Below, in pieces: positions 8,305 to 15,830 of a DNA stretch of 64,000 nucleotides (the stretch's first letter is position 1; every line of letters starts with the position of its first letter). A program made the translations under genes and the position numbers. The stretch comes from Synergistaceae bacterium UBA1358 (lineage in GTDB: Bacteria; Synergistota; Synergistia; Synergistales; Synergistaceae): positions 1-64,000 of the forward strand of contig DBRW01000030.1 of the NCBI GenBank assembly GCA_002306075.1, in the 5' to 3' direction. The notes beneath the pieces were generated by a model. That model ran no database searches and had not been told where the DNA came from. It saw only the letters and a list, made by a program, of their open reading frames with translations.

Positions 8305-9491
8305 TAAATAATAATGAAGATTATATCGCCGAGGCCAGGAACGTTGTAAAAATTTACGGCAATAACAAGGCCGAAGCCATCAAAATGATGTCGGAGGGCT
8401 TCGAAAAGGACGAAGTCTACCGAAGAACCGGGGCTGCGGTGGCTCTTTGGGACGTCTCTTTCAAAGTAAAGAGAAAGGAGATATTCGTCATAATAGGGCT
8501 GTCCGGCTCCGGAAAGTCAACGATAATAAGATGCTTCAATCAGCTCCTGAAACCGACCTCGGGAAAGATCCTCTTTGAAGGGCAGGACGTCGGAGAGCTC
8601 AAAGGCAGTGAACTGCTGGCCCTGAGGCGTGACAAGATCTCGATGGTCTTCCAGAACTTCGGCCTGCTCACCCACAGGAGCGTTCGCGACAATGTAGCCT
8701 ACGGACTGGAGGTCCGGGGGGTCCCCAAAAAGGAGCGCCTTGAGAAAGCTGAGGAGTTCATCAAAATGGTCGGCCTTGAGGGCTGGGGCGACAAACCCAT
8801 ATCGAGCCTGTCGGGCGGCATGAAGCAGAGGGTCGGCATAGCAAGGGCACTGGTAAACTCCCCCGACATGCTGCTCATGGATGAGCCCTTCTCAGCCCTC
8901 GATCCGCTTGTCAGAAGGGAGATGCAGTTCGAGCTCCTCTCGATCCAGAGAAAACTTGAAAAGACCATAATATTCATCACTCACGACATAAACGAGGCCT
9001 TCAAGCTCGGAGACAGGGTTGCCATCATGCACAACGGGAAGATAATACAGTCGGGAACACCCGAAGAAATGTCTACTGATCCCGTCAATGACTATGTCCG
9101 TAACTTCATCGAAGGTGCGGATATGAGCATGGTGCTCAAAGTGAGACACGTTATGTTCCCGCCCCAGTGTATAGTCAGGGAAAACGTCTCTCCGGCGAGT
9201 GCAGTGATGGAAATGAGGGAAAATCAGGTTTCAAGCGCTTACGCCGTCGCCGATGACATGAAGTTCATGGGGGTCGTAACGCTTGACGACGCACTGAGGG
9301 CAAGGCGGGAAAATCTGCCGCTCTTCTCGGTGCTTACGAAGGGTGTACCCGTAACCGGAGAGGATGTCCTGATCAAGGATATAATACCCAAGGCAGCCCA
9401 GGCAAAGTTTCCCATCGCTGTTGTGGGAGAGAGAGGCAAGCTCAAAGGGATAGTGAGCAGGGCTTCCGTCCTATCTTCACTGGCCAGATAA
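8301..9491 (+). CDS. opuAA: Glycine betaine ABC importer, ATPase with tandem CBS domains
   Basis: 396 residues. ABC domain: Walker A GLSGSGKST (66-74), signature LSGGMKQR (about 173), Walker B MLLMDEPFSALD and the H-loop ITHD. The N-terminal extension with NNKAEAIKMMSEGFEKDEVYRRTGA is characteristic of the ProV/OpuAA glycine-betaine class. After residue about 280 come two CBS motifs (VMFPPQCIVRENVSPASAVMEM...; IKDIIPKAAQAKFPIAVVGE...), which in OpuA sense ionic strength. It overlaps the permease gene by four bases and is followed by a strong terminator. With the BusR-like gene this suggests control both by transcription and by ionic gating. Confidence 0.92.
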   Translation: MINNNEDYIAEARNVVKIYGNNKAEAIKMMSEGFEKDEVYRRTGAAVALWDVSFKVKRKEIFVIIGLSGSGKSTIIRCFNQLLKPTSGKILFEGQDVGELKGSELLALRRDKISMVFQNFGLLTHRSVRDNVAYGLEVRGVPKKERLEKAEEFIKMVGLEGWGDKPISSLSGGMKQRVGIARALVNSPDMLLMDEPFSALDPLVRREMQFELLSIQRKLEKTIIFITHDINEAFKLGDRVAIMHNGKIIQSGTPEEMSTDPVNDYVRNFIEGADMSMVLKVRHVMFPPQCIVRENVSPASAVMEMRENQVSSAYAVADDMKFMGVVTLDDALRARRENLPLFSVLTKGVPVTGEDVLIKDIIPKAAQAKFPIAVVGERGKLKGIVSRASVLSSLAR

Positions 9492-9514
9492 ACTCAGCAG
9501 CATATACAATGCCA

Positions 9515-9560
9515 AAGGCGTCACAGACATCCAGCGGGATCGATGTGACGCCTTACGCTT
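9515..9560. terminator. Terminator after the betaine importer operon (probably bidirectional)
   Basis: AAGGCGTCACA (9515-9525) pairs perfectly with TGTGACGCCTT (9544-9554) around an 18-base loop, followed by ACGCTTTTTC on the plus strand. It also overlaps the tail of the converging minus-strand repair genes. Confidence 0.75.
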
Positions 9561-9562
9561 TT

Positions 9563-10171
9563 TCAGCCGCCGTTTTCCGATAGATGCCAAAGATAGAGCG
9601 AAGCTATGGTGCCATAGGGAGAATATCGTTTCCTGTATTTTTCGAAAGTATCCCTGTCAAGTGTCTTCAGGCCGTAAAGCATCATCATGCCTTTTCTGAT
9701 GGCAAAATCCTTGTAGCTGACTACGTCCGGCCTGCCGAGCGAGAATATTAGGAACATCTCCGCCGTCCAGTCCCCTATTCCCCTTATCGAAGTCAGCTGC
9801 GAGGCGACATCTTCGTCAGGCAGTCCGGCAAGCCCTTTGATATCGAGCCTGCCGGAGAGCACGGCTTCGGACAGACCTTTGATATACTGTGCCTTTTTCA
9901 TGGAAATGCCCACCGACTTGATCTCTTCTTCGGGAAGGGATGCTATCTTTTCGGGCGTAACGATTCCGAATTTTTGGGCTATCCTCATGCTGACAGTTTC
10001 GGCAGCCCTGTTGGATATCTGCTGCGTCGCGATATAGCCTACAAGCGAGTCGAAGAGGTCTTCGCTGACCCTGCACCCGAGAGGGCCCGTGCTCTCTATC
10101 AGCTTTCCCAGCTTTTTGTCTTTTTTGGAGAGATATGATATCTCCCGCTCTCCGTACTCAAGAATTCGCAT
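9563..10171 (-). CDS. DNA-3-methyladenine glycosylase II-like (HhH-GPD family)
   Basis: 202 residues from ATG 10171, which overlaps the end of the upstream methyltransferase gene by 14 bases. The helix-hairpin-helix motif is LTSIRGIGDWTAEMFLIF, and the catalytic Asp lies in SYKDFAIRKG downstream, as in AlkA-type enzymes. It is shorter than E. coli AlkA (282) because it lacks the N-terminal beta domain, like the compact MAG-type enzymes. It removes alkylated purines such as 3-methyladenine. Pairing with an O6-alkylguanine methyltransferase makes a two-gene alkylation-repair unit. There is no Fe-S Cys cluster at the C-terminus, so an endonuclease III role is unlikely. Confidence 0.85.
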   Translation of the reverse strand: MRILEYGEREISYLSKKDKKLGKLIESTGPLGCRVSEDLFDSLVGYIATQQISNRAAETVSMRIAQKFGIVTPEKIASLPEEEIKSVGISMKKAQYIKGLSEAVLSGRLDIKGLAGLPDEDVASQLTSIRGIGDWTAEMFLIFSLGRPDVVSYKDFAIRKGMMMLYGLKTLDRDTFEKYRKRYSPYGTIASLYLWHLSENGG

Positions 10172-10637
10172 ATTTTCTTTCCAGATCGAGAAGAAAAGCT
10201 TTGACGTCAAGGCCTCCGCCGAAACCCACCAGTTTGCCGTCTGAGCCTATTATCCGGTGACAGGGGATGATAATTGCGATCGGGTTCCGATTGTTTGCCA
10301 TCCCCACGGCCCTGAAGCCCCTGGGGCTTCCTACCGAGCGCGCGATGTCGCCGTAGCTGCGGGTCTCCCCGTATGGGACCCTCAGAAGGGCCTCCCAGCA
10401 CCTCAACTGGAAATCTGTCCCTTTAGGCGCAAGAGGAAGATCGAATACCTTTCTCTTGCCTGAAAAGTATTCGTCAAGCTGCCTCGCGGCCTCCCTGTGC
10501 AGCGGAGTTTCTTCCTGTACGATATCGGAACGGGGTATTGAAGACCTTTCAAAGTGGAGGTCTGTTATCCTCCCGGATTCGACCCCCACGCCCAGTTTGC
10601 CTACACCTTCATATTTATAAAAAAAGTATTTTTTCAA
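10158..10637 (-). CDS. ogt: Methylated-DNA--protein-cysteine methyltransferase
   Basis: 159 residues from a TTG start (10637) with GGAAG upstream. The acceptor cysteine is in IIIPCHRIIGSDGKLVGFGGG, and the helix-turn-helix arm RAVGMANNRNP is present. It removes O6-alkyl groups from guanine in a suicide reaction. The N-terminal domain is short and lacks an Ada-type zinc site. It is the first gene of a two-gene unit with the 3-methyladenine glycosylase. No Ada-like activator is visible here. Confidence 0.92.
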   Translation of the reverse strand: MKKYFFYKYEGVGKLGVGVESGRITDLHFERSSIPRSDIVQEETPLHREAARQLDEYFSGKRKVFDLPLAPKGTDFQLRCWEALLRVPYGETRSYGDIARSVGSPRGFRAVGMANNRNPIAIIIPCHRIIGSDGKLVGFGGGLDVKAFLLDLERKYANS

Positions 10638-10751
10638 CTCTTCCCTTCCCCCTTATCCTCTTCGGCAAGATCGGCACTTAAAGAGAGCAGCCTTATAGGT
10701 TAAAATTATAGCTGTTAAATTCTGCCTGACAAAGGCTGGGGAGGGGCATTG

Positions 10752-11543
10752 ATGAGGATATTCGTTTCGGGAGCATCTGGCAACGTTGGGAAGACATTGG
10801 TAAGGACGATCATGAAACTGGACTGGCCCGAACTTGTCGGAGGATGGTGCAAGGAAACAGGCGAGGATCTTGGTGAACTCGCCGGGATCGGAACGATAGG
10901 GATAAAGGCCACAGATGACCTCAAGGCGGGGATAGAGGCTTCAAACCCCGATATAGTAATAGATTTCTCCGCAACACCGGTGCTGCCCGGCAACCTGAGG
11001 CTCTACGCAGAAAAAAGTCTCAACGCTGTGATAGGCACCACCGGACTGACCGATGAAGATCTCGCGCCATTCGTGAAAGAGGTAAAGGAAAAGGGCCTCC
11101 GTTGGGCCGTGATACCGAACTACGGCCTCGGGATAACCCTTGTAATGGATTTTATAAAAAAGGTACGCGGCTACTACCCCTACATCAGCATAATCGACCG
11201 CCATTTCCCCGGGATGGCGAACGCACCCAGCGGCACTGCGGCAAGCCTCGCAAAGGCATCTTCGGGGGGCGAGGCTCAGGTCGCAAGCAAAGAGGTCTAT
11301 CCCGGAGTCCTCGGAGCGAAGATCTCCGATATCCCGGTATTTTCGCAGCGTATGCCGTGGCCCGGTCCATACTCGGAACATGAGGTGCTTCTCGGGAGGC
11401 AGGATGAGATCATAAGGATCTCCGTACAGGACCACACAAGCGACATTTACATGGACGGTGTCTTCCTTACGGTCAAAAAACTTCCGAAAATGGCACCGGG
11501 GACTTTCGTAAGGGAACTTTCGGATATCATCGAAGCAAACTGA
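10752..11543 (+). CDS. Dihydrodipicolinate reductase-like protein (DapB family, divergent active site)
   Basis: 263 residues from ATG 10752 (GGGGAGGGG upstream; a TTG three bases earlier is less likely). The N-terminal nucleotide-binding motif GASGNVG and the DFSATP block are present, as is APSGTA. The normal catalytic string E-x-HH-x-x-K-x-DAPSGTA is here DRHFPGMANAPSGTA: the first His is kept but the second His is Phe and the catalytic Lys is Met. The usual N-F-S-x-G-V-N block reads NYGLGITL. It therefore belongs to the family, but 4-hydroxy-tetrahydrodipicolinate reductase activity is doubtful. It stands alone; no other lysine gene is nearby. Confidence 0.6.
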   Translation: MRIFVSGASGNVGKTLVRTIMKLDWPELVGGWCKETGEDLGELAGIGTIGIKATDDLKAGIEASNPDIVIDFSATPVLPGNLRLYAEKSLNAVIGTTGLTDEDLAPFVKEVKEKGLRWAVIPNYGLGITLVMDFIKKVRGYYPYISIIDRHFPGMANAPSGTAASLAKASSGGEAQVASKEVYPGVLGAKISDIPVFSQRMPWPGPYSEHEVLLGRQDEIIRISVQDHTSDIYMDGVFLTVKKLPKMAPGTFVRELSDIIEAN

Positions 11544-11621
11544 AATAAGTAAAGGACACAGTCTCATTCACCTGTGCAGAATGTATAATAATCTCCACGC
11601 TAAATGTTGAAAGGTGATCGT

Positions 11622-12230
11622 ATGCGCCGTTTGCTGATGTTGGCACTTCTTCTTTTTTCCGTAATGATCCCCGCTCCCTCTCCGGCATCCGATGCCGTTG
11701 AGTTCAGTGCCCTCTTTATAGAGAAGGACAACGGAACTGAGCAGAGAGGAAAGATATACGTTGCCGAAAACATGTCCCGCTACGAGATCCAGGGAAGCAA
11801 TGAGGTCGTGGTCACAAGGCATGACAAGAAGGTCATCTGGCTTATATTCCCAAAACTCAGGAAGTATGTGGAGCAGCCATACCTCGGAGATCCGAAACCG
11901 AACTATTCGGGCGACCGGGAAGCAGACACAGGGGATCTCTCAAGAGAGTTCCTTGAGCATGAGATGGTGGACAGCTACAGGCTGAAAAAATTCCTCGTCA
12001 CGGTAAAATACAACAACGGGGAGAGCATGGACAGATATTACGAATGGTACAGGGACAACTTCCCGGTCCCGGTCAAGACGGAATCACTGGACGGAAAGAC
12101 CTCTTATGAGTACGTGAACATAAAACTGGGCAGGCCTCCCATAGAATTTTTTTCGCAGCCCAAGGGGTATAAAAAGATAACGATGGAAGAGCTTACCGAG
12201 TTGGAAGAAAGCACTGCAAAAGGCAACTGA
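11622..12230 (+). CDS. Secreted LolA/outer-membrane lipoprotein-sorting-like protein
   Basis: 202 residues from ATG 11622, preceded by AAAGGTG; a start 18 bases earlier is less likely. A signal peptide runs to about residue 24 (PAPSPASDA). The mature part, VEFSALFIEKDNG, GKIYVAENMSRYEI, VVTRHDKKVIWLIFPKLRKYVE, resembles the LolA-like fold of 'outer membrane lipoprotein-sorting' or DUF4412-type proteins, which bind acyl chains. It should be periplasmic. It has its own possible promoter (TATAAT, 11584-11589) and a strong terminator. The function is not established; the family call is from the pattern of short beta strands and is tentative. Confidence 0.5.
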   Translation: MRRLLMLALLLFSVMIPAPSPASDAVEFSALFIEKDNGTEQRGKIYVAENMSRYEIQGSNEVVVTRHDKKVIWLIFPKLRKYVEQPYLGDPKPNYSGDREADTGDLSREFLEHEMVDSYRLKKFLVTVKYNNGESMDRYYEWYRDNFPVPVKTESLDGKTSYEYVNIKLGRPPIEFFSQPKGYKKITMEELTELEESTAKGN

Positions 12231-12245
12231 CGATCGACAGAATGG

Positions 12246-12279
12246 CCGGAGGGGAGCAAATGCTCCCCTCCGGGTTTTT
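12246..12279 (+). terminator. Intrinsic terminator
   Basis: CCGGAGGGGAGCA (12246-12258) pairs perfectly with TGCTCCCCTCCGG (12261-12273), followed by GTTTTTG. It ends the LolA-like gene; the converging XdhC gene ends at 12302. Confidence 0.85.
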
Positions 12280-12301
12280 GTATCCTTTGATAAAGACCGT
12301 T

Positions 12302-13102
12302 TTATGGCCGGTCCTCGCCTCTGAGAGTCGCGATATCGCCGCCCCGTTTGACCGCTATGATCTCCGCAAGGATCGAAACCGCGATCTCCTCCGGCGTCTC
12401 CGCCATTATCGGAAGGCCTATGGGCTGATGTATCCTGTTGAGATGTTCTTCCGACATCCCTCTTGCCAGCAGCATTTTTCTGACCGCAGCGATCTTTGAC
12501 CGCGAGCCTATCATGCCGAAATATGCCCCGGGCTTTTTATCCGTTATCGCGACAGCCTCGGCATCGAGCGCATGACCGCGTGTCACGATGACCACATAAC
12601 TTCTCTCGTGGAGCGTTACTCCCTTTTCAAATATCTCTTCTATCGGGCAGACGACAGTGCGGGCCCAGGGGATGTTCTCCCTGTTCGCGTACTCTTCCCT
12701 CTCATCCCACACCGTGACCCTGAAACCGACGAGTGCTGCAGCCTGAGCAACAGCCTTGCCGACATGGCCGGCCCCGAAGATGAGAAGCTCATCCTCCCTT
12801 CCCAACACTTCCATATAGACGGTCGCCGTGCCGCCGCAGAGCATCCCGTCCTTCTCAGTCAGATTTTTCTTCCAGACCATGACAGTCTCGCCTGAAGCAA
12901 GAAGCTCCTTCGCTTTTTTTATCGCTTCAAATTCGATGAGCCCGCCGCCTATCGTGCCGCTGATGCTTCCGTCCCTGCGCACCCACATCGAGGCTCCTTT
13001 GCTCCTGGGCGTTGATCCCGATTCCTCGGTTACCGTACAGAGGACCCCGAACTCACCGTCTTCCAGTTCACTGTTTATGAGGGCCAAAAGTTCCTTGTTC
13101 AT
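12302..13102 (-). CDS. xdhC: XdhC/CoxI-family molybdenum hydroxylase maturation protein
   Basis: 266 residues, AAAGGAGG before the ATG. The N-terminal XdhC/CoxI block (ESGSTPRSKGASMWV and GTIGGGLIE) is followed by a Rossmann XdhC_C domain, LLIFGAGHVGKAVAQAA at about 108, and the MIGSRSK block. In other bacteria these proteins insert or protect sulfurated molybdenum cofactor for xanthine dehydrogenase-type enzymes. It is downstream of a MoeA-like gene on the same strand, with a weak hairpin between (AATGCC ... GGCATT, 13154-13129). No molybdenum hydroxylase structural gene lies in the window, so the client enzyme is elsewhere. Confidence 0.85.
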   Translation of the reverse strand: MNKELLALINSELEDGEFGVLCTVTEESGSTPRSKGASMWVRRDGSISGTIGGGLIEFEAIKKAKELLASGETVMVWKKNLTEKDGMLCGGTATVYMEVLGREDELLIFGAGHVGKAVAQAAALVGFRVTVWDEREEYANRENIPWARTVVCPIEEIFEKGVTLHERSYVVIVTRGHALDAEAVAITDKKPGAYFGMIGSRSKIAAVRKMLLARGMSEEHLNRIHQPIGLPIMAETPEEIAVSILAEIIAVKRGGDIATLRGEDRP

Positions 13103-13176
13103 ATTTCAGCCTCCTTTAATTTTTTAAAAATGCCGTTAATGTAAGAAAGGCATTCCCGTTCAAGGTGCCGTATTTA

Positions 13177-14223
13177 TCAGCTTCCGGCCGCAAAAGAGCA
13201 GGACGGATAACGGCAGACGGCACAGTGTTCGCAAAGGCCGCCTACGCCCCACCTCCGTACAAGATCACCGGGTTCTATGCCGGCGAATACGAACGGAAGG
13301 AGCTTGTCCAGCGCGGTCCTCTCATCAAAAGCGACACAGGCAGGTGCTCCTATGACGGCAACATCTTCGCCGTCAACGGGAGACTTGGCGTATCCCAGCA
13401 TGAGCATGGCCCCCGGAAGCGCCGGGGTCCCCTGGAAGGATATTTTGCGGCAGACGGAACGTATCGCACCCGGAGTCTTGTCGTCGGCGTCGACGCTCAT
13501 GCCTCCAGTACAGATTATGACCTTGGCTCCCTGCTTAAGGAATTTACTGATGGCGCCCGCTATCTCTTCGGTCGAATCCGTACAGAATGTCTGACCTATA
13601 ACGCTCCCGTTCAGTCTGGCAAGTTTTTCGTCAAGCTTCGGTCTGAATGCGTCCTCGACCCTCCTGTCAACGATCTCCTTGCCCGTGGTCACGAGAGCCA
13701 CCTTCAGGTCCCTGAAGGGCAGGACCGCGAATGGCCTGCTTCCCCTGACGGCCGCAACAGCCCTCTCGACCCTGTAGTCCTCCATCACGAGAGGTCTTAT
13801 GCGAAAACCGGCCACGACCTGGCCCTTCAGCACCGGACGGTGCGGGGCAAGGGCTGAGAGGACCCAGTCGGGATCCTGATTGACCCTGTTCACCGTCTCC
13901 GCAAGATACCAAAGCAGGCCCGAGCATGTCGCCACAAGGTTGCAGCGACCCTCCTCGGGAGGAGTCACCGTCAGGTTCTCGCCACAGAGGACCTCTGCCA
14001 GCTGCAGGGCCGCATCATCTTCATGGACCTCTCCGGGAGACATCTCCAACACGGAAAGGTTCTCCCTCCCCATGTCCTTCAATGTGGGAATGTCTTCTTC
14101 CGTAATTATCTGTCCCTTTTTGAAGCGGGCCGATTTTTTGTGGTTCACCGTATCTATCTGAGTAAGGTCATGGGCAAGCGGTCTCCCTACCGCCTCTTCG
14201 AGCGGGATGACTGTTACCTTCAT
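13177..14223 (-). CDS. MoeA/MogA-like molybdopterin-binding protein with Cys-rich tail
   Basis: 348 residues from ATG 14223 (GGAGGAG eight bases upstream), directly after the Fur-family gene. A MPT-binding (MoCF-like) domain spans about 170-310: VALVTTGKEI, IICTGGMSVDADDKTPGA and LPGAMLMLGY. The N-terminal part (VIPLEEAVGRPLAHDLTQI) resembles MoeA domain starts, but the protein is shorter than MoeA. The last 20 residues carry CEHCAVCRYPSC, a Cys-x2-Cys-x2-Cys-x4-Cys set not found in standard MoeA. It probably acts in molybdenum cofactor delivery to hydroxylases with the adjacent XdhC. What the Cys tail binds is unknown. Confidence 0.7.
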   Translation of the reverse strand: MKVTVIPLEEAVGRPLAHDLTQIDTVNHKKSARFKKGQIITEEDIPTLKDMGRENLSVLEMSPGEVHEDDAALQLAEVLCGENLTVTPPEEGRCNLVATCSGLLWYLAETVNRVNQDPDWVLSALAPHRPVLKGQVVAGFRIRPLVMEDYRVERAVAAVRGSRPFAVLPFRDLKVALVTTGKEIVDRRVEDAFRPKLDEKLARLNGSVIGQTFCTDSTEEIAGAISKFLKQGAKVIICTGGMSVDADDKTPGAIRSVCRKISFQGTPALPGAMLMLGYAKSPVDGEDVAVIGAPACVAFDERTALDKLLPFVFAGIEPGDLVRRWGVGGLCEHCAVCRYPSCSFAAGS

Positions 14224-14225
14224 CT

Positions 14226-14648
14226 TTACTTCTCCTCCGTTTCGGGGCCGCATTCACTGCAGCAGCCGTATACTACGAACTGTTTGCCCTCGACTGTCAT
14301 GCCCTCGGGCACTTCGACCCTGGGAAGTCTCTGGCCCGTAAGGCAGATCATTTTTCCGCAGTGAAGGCAAAGAAAGTGCGGATGGTCCCCGGGGCACCCC
14401 TTCGACTCGGGGTCATGGGCACAGAAGCGCCATACTCCGTCGAGCCCCTGGACCTGGTGAACGATACCGTAGGTCTTCAAGGTCTGCAACGTCCTGTAGA
14501 GCGTGACCTTGTCAAGCGGTTCGGTCAGCATGGATGATATTTCGCTGTGAGAAAGGGGAGAAGCCTTTTCGATTAGCAGGCTGAGTACGACCTTTCTTTG
14601 GTGTGTAGCTCTCAGCTTTGCCTTGCTCAGCAGTTCTTCAACCGTCAT
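14226..14648 (-). CDS. Fur-family transcriptional regulator
   Basis: 140 residues from ATG 14648 (GAGGTG seven bases upstream; a GTG nine bases earlier is possible). Winged helix: ATHQRKVVLSLLIEKASPLSHSEI and DKVTLYRTLQTLKTYGIV. C-terminal metal domain with CLHCG and CSECG, the structural zinc Cys pairs, and HPHFLC. It could sense iron, zinc or peroxide. It is the first gene of a unit with a molybdopterin-binding protein and XdhC, which is an unusual partnership for Fur. Subtype is not resolved. Confidence 0.82.
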   Translation of the reverse strand: MTVEELLSKAKLRATHQRKVVLSLLIEKASPLSHSEISSMLTEPLDKVTLYRTLQTLKTYGIVHQVQGLDGVWRFCAHDPESKGCPGDHPHFLCLHCGKMICLTGQRLPRVEVPEGMTVEGKQFVVYGCCSECGPETEEK

Positions 14649-14937
14649 AAGGATCACCTCATAAAATTAAACGCAACCAGCTTGCATTTTAAAATATTCC
14701 CTCTTCCGCAGCAAGCCTTTCCAATGACCATAAATGAGCATTAATAAATATGAGTCCCTGTTTTTCCTGCGGCAGAAAATATATCTTATGAATGTTTTAT
14801 CCGGATAATACATCCATACTGACGGGGGTTTTGTCTTTTCTATTTAGATCTTAAACTAATCATCAAATTTAGTTTGTATTCATAAAATTTCTTTTTCGAT
14901 TTATTCCGTTGATAGTAATTTTTTTAACAAGAAATGG
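14649..14937. other. AT-rich region between the Fur-family gene and the ilv-leu promoter
   Basis: No gene seen. It contains the minus-strand promoter at 14686-14714, a 12-base palindrome TTATCCGGATAA (14797-14808) of unknown use, and T-rich tracts (14910-14935) just upstream of the ilv promoter that could act as an UP element. Confidence 0.4.
14686..14714 (-). promoter_or_regulatory. Promoter for the Fur-family operon
   Basis: Minus strand TTGCTG (14714-14709) and TAAAAT (14691-14686) with 17 bases between. The -10 lies in an AT-rich dyad, ATTTTAAAAT, which could overlap an autoregulatory Fur box. Confidence 0.5.
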
Positions 14938-14966
14938 TTGACATTTATCGGATATGGTCGTATTAT
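14938..14966 (+). promoter_or_regulatory. Strong sigma-70 promoter of the ilv-leu operon
   Basis: TTGACA (14938-14943), exactly 17 bases, then TATTAT (14961-14966). Perfect -35 and near-perfect -10, with T-rich tracts upstream. The start should be near 14973, giving a leader of about 240 bases before ilvN that contains the leader peptide and attenuator. Confidence 0.85.
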
Positions 14967-15032
14967 GTCGCCCATTACGTCAGGCCATGACGGCCGGCGT
15001 TCAGGCCGATACCTCGAAAGGTGGGACACAAA

Positions 15033-15128
15033 TTGCGGATAGACAGTCTGGTACGTGACATCACAAGTCTGATTCTCGTTCTGGTACTTCTTATTAGCAG
15101 TGGGTCCCCCGGGGTGGCCGACGCTTAA
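15033..15128 (+). CDS. ilv-leu leader peptide (attenuation)
   Basis: 31 codons, TTG start at 15033 with AGGTGG eight bases upstream, stop TAA at 15126-15128. Residues 13-21 read LILVLVLLI (codons CTG ATT CTC GTT CTG GTA CTT CTT ATT): nine branched-chain residues in a row, covering all three end products. The peptide ends just before a terminator. This is the hallmark of ribosome-mediated attenuation: a ribosome stalled for charged Leu, Ile or Val tRNA would free GGGTCCC (15102-15108), which is perfectly complementary to GGGACCC (15150-15156) of the terminator's 5' arm. The peptide itself probably has no other function. Confidence 0.85.
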   Translation: MRIDSLVRDITSLILVLVLLISSGSPGVADA

Positions 15129-15147
15129 ACGTCGTGTTACTTTCGGG

Positions 15148-15179
15148 CCGGGACCCTTAAAGGGGTCCCGGTTTTTTTT
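15148..15179 (+). terminator. ilv-leu attenuator terminator
   Basis: CCGGGACCC (15148-15156) pairs with GGGTCCCGG (15163-15171) around TTAAAG, followed by eight T. The 5' arm can instead pair with GGGTCCC at 15102-15108 inside the leader peptide coding region, giving mutually exclusive terminator and antiterminator folds. It lies 33 bases before ilvN. Confidence 0.88.
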
Positions 15180-15211
15180 GTCTCAATCATCAGCGTACAG
15201 GAGGACATGAT

Positions 15212-15742
15212 ATGAAGAATACTTTTACCATCCTATCCGAAGACAACCCCGGAGTTCTCATGAGGATAGCCGGACTGATCTACCGAAGGGGCTACAACAT
15301 TGAGAGCCTCAGCGTAGGACAGACGGATACCCCCGGAATATCAAGGTTCACTGTAGTCATCGAGGGCGAAGAGGGTGTTTACGATCAGATCAGGAAACAG
15401 CTTCTGAAGCTGATAGAGGTCATCGAGGTCACCAACCTCACACAGCAGGGACCCTTCGTCGAGCGCTGGCTGACACTTGTGAAGGTCCGTGCACCTCTTG
15501 AGATGCGTCCCCACGTCCTCCAGACGGCAGAAGTCTTCCGCTGCAGAGTCGTGGACCTCGGCGCCGAGGCGGTGACACTGGAGATCACAGGGGACAAGGG
15601 AAAGATGAACGCATGCATGGAGGCTTTCAGACCGTACGGAATAATCGAGACCGCGGGATCGGGGCAGGTAGCCCTTTCACGTTCAGGCTTCATTTCGGAA
15701 GAGACATCTGACAGGGAGCTAGCAGTCAGCAAGATGATTTAA
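15212..15742 (+). CDS. ilvN: Acetolactate synthase small (regulatory) subunit
   Basis: 176 residues. N-terminal ACT domain ([32 protein letters not shown]), the valine-binding feedback module, then the C-terminal ALS_ss_C domain to residue about 160. It activates and confers valine inhibition on the catalytic subunit IlvB. AGGAGG precedes the ATG. It is the first structural gene after the attenuator, while its partner ilvB is six genes downstream; the two are usually adjacent. Confidence 0.95.
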   Translation: MKNTFTILSEDNPGVLMRIAGLIYRRGYNIESLSVGQTDTPGISRFTVVIEGEEGVYDQIRKQLLKLIEVIEVTNLTQQGPFVERWLTLVKVRAPLEMRPHVLQTAEVFRCRVVDLGAEAVTLEITGDKGKMNACMEAFRPYGIIETAGSGQVALSRSGFISEETSDRELAVSKMI

Positions 15743-15830
15743 GTTCGTTATAAGGTCTCAAAGAGACCCGGACATAGATAAACAAAACAAAATTTTGATC
15801 GTCCTAAGGGACAGAAGGAGTGTTTATGTA

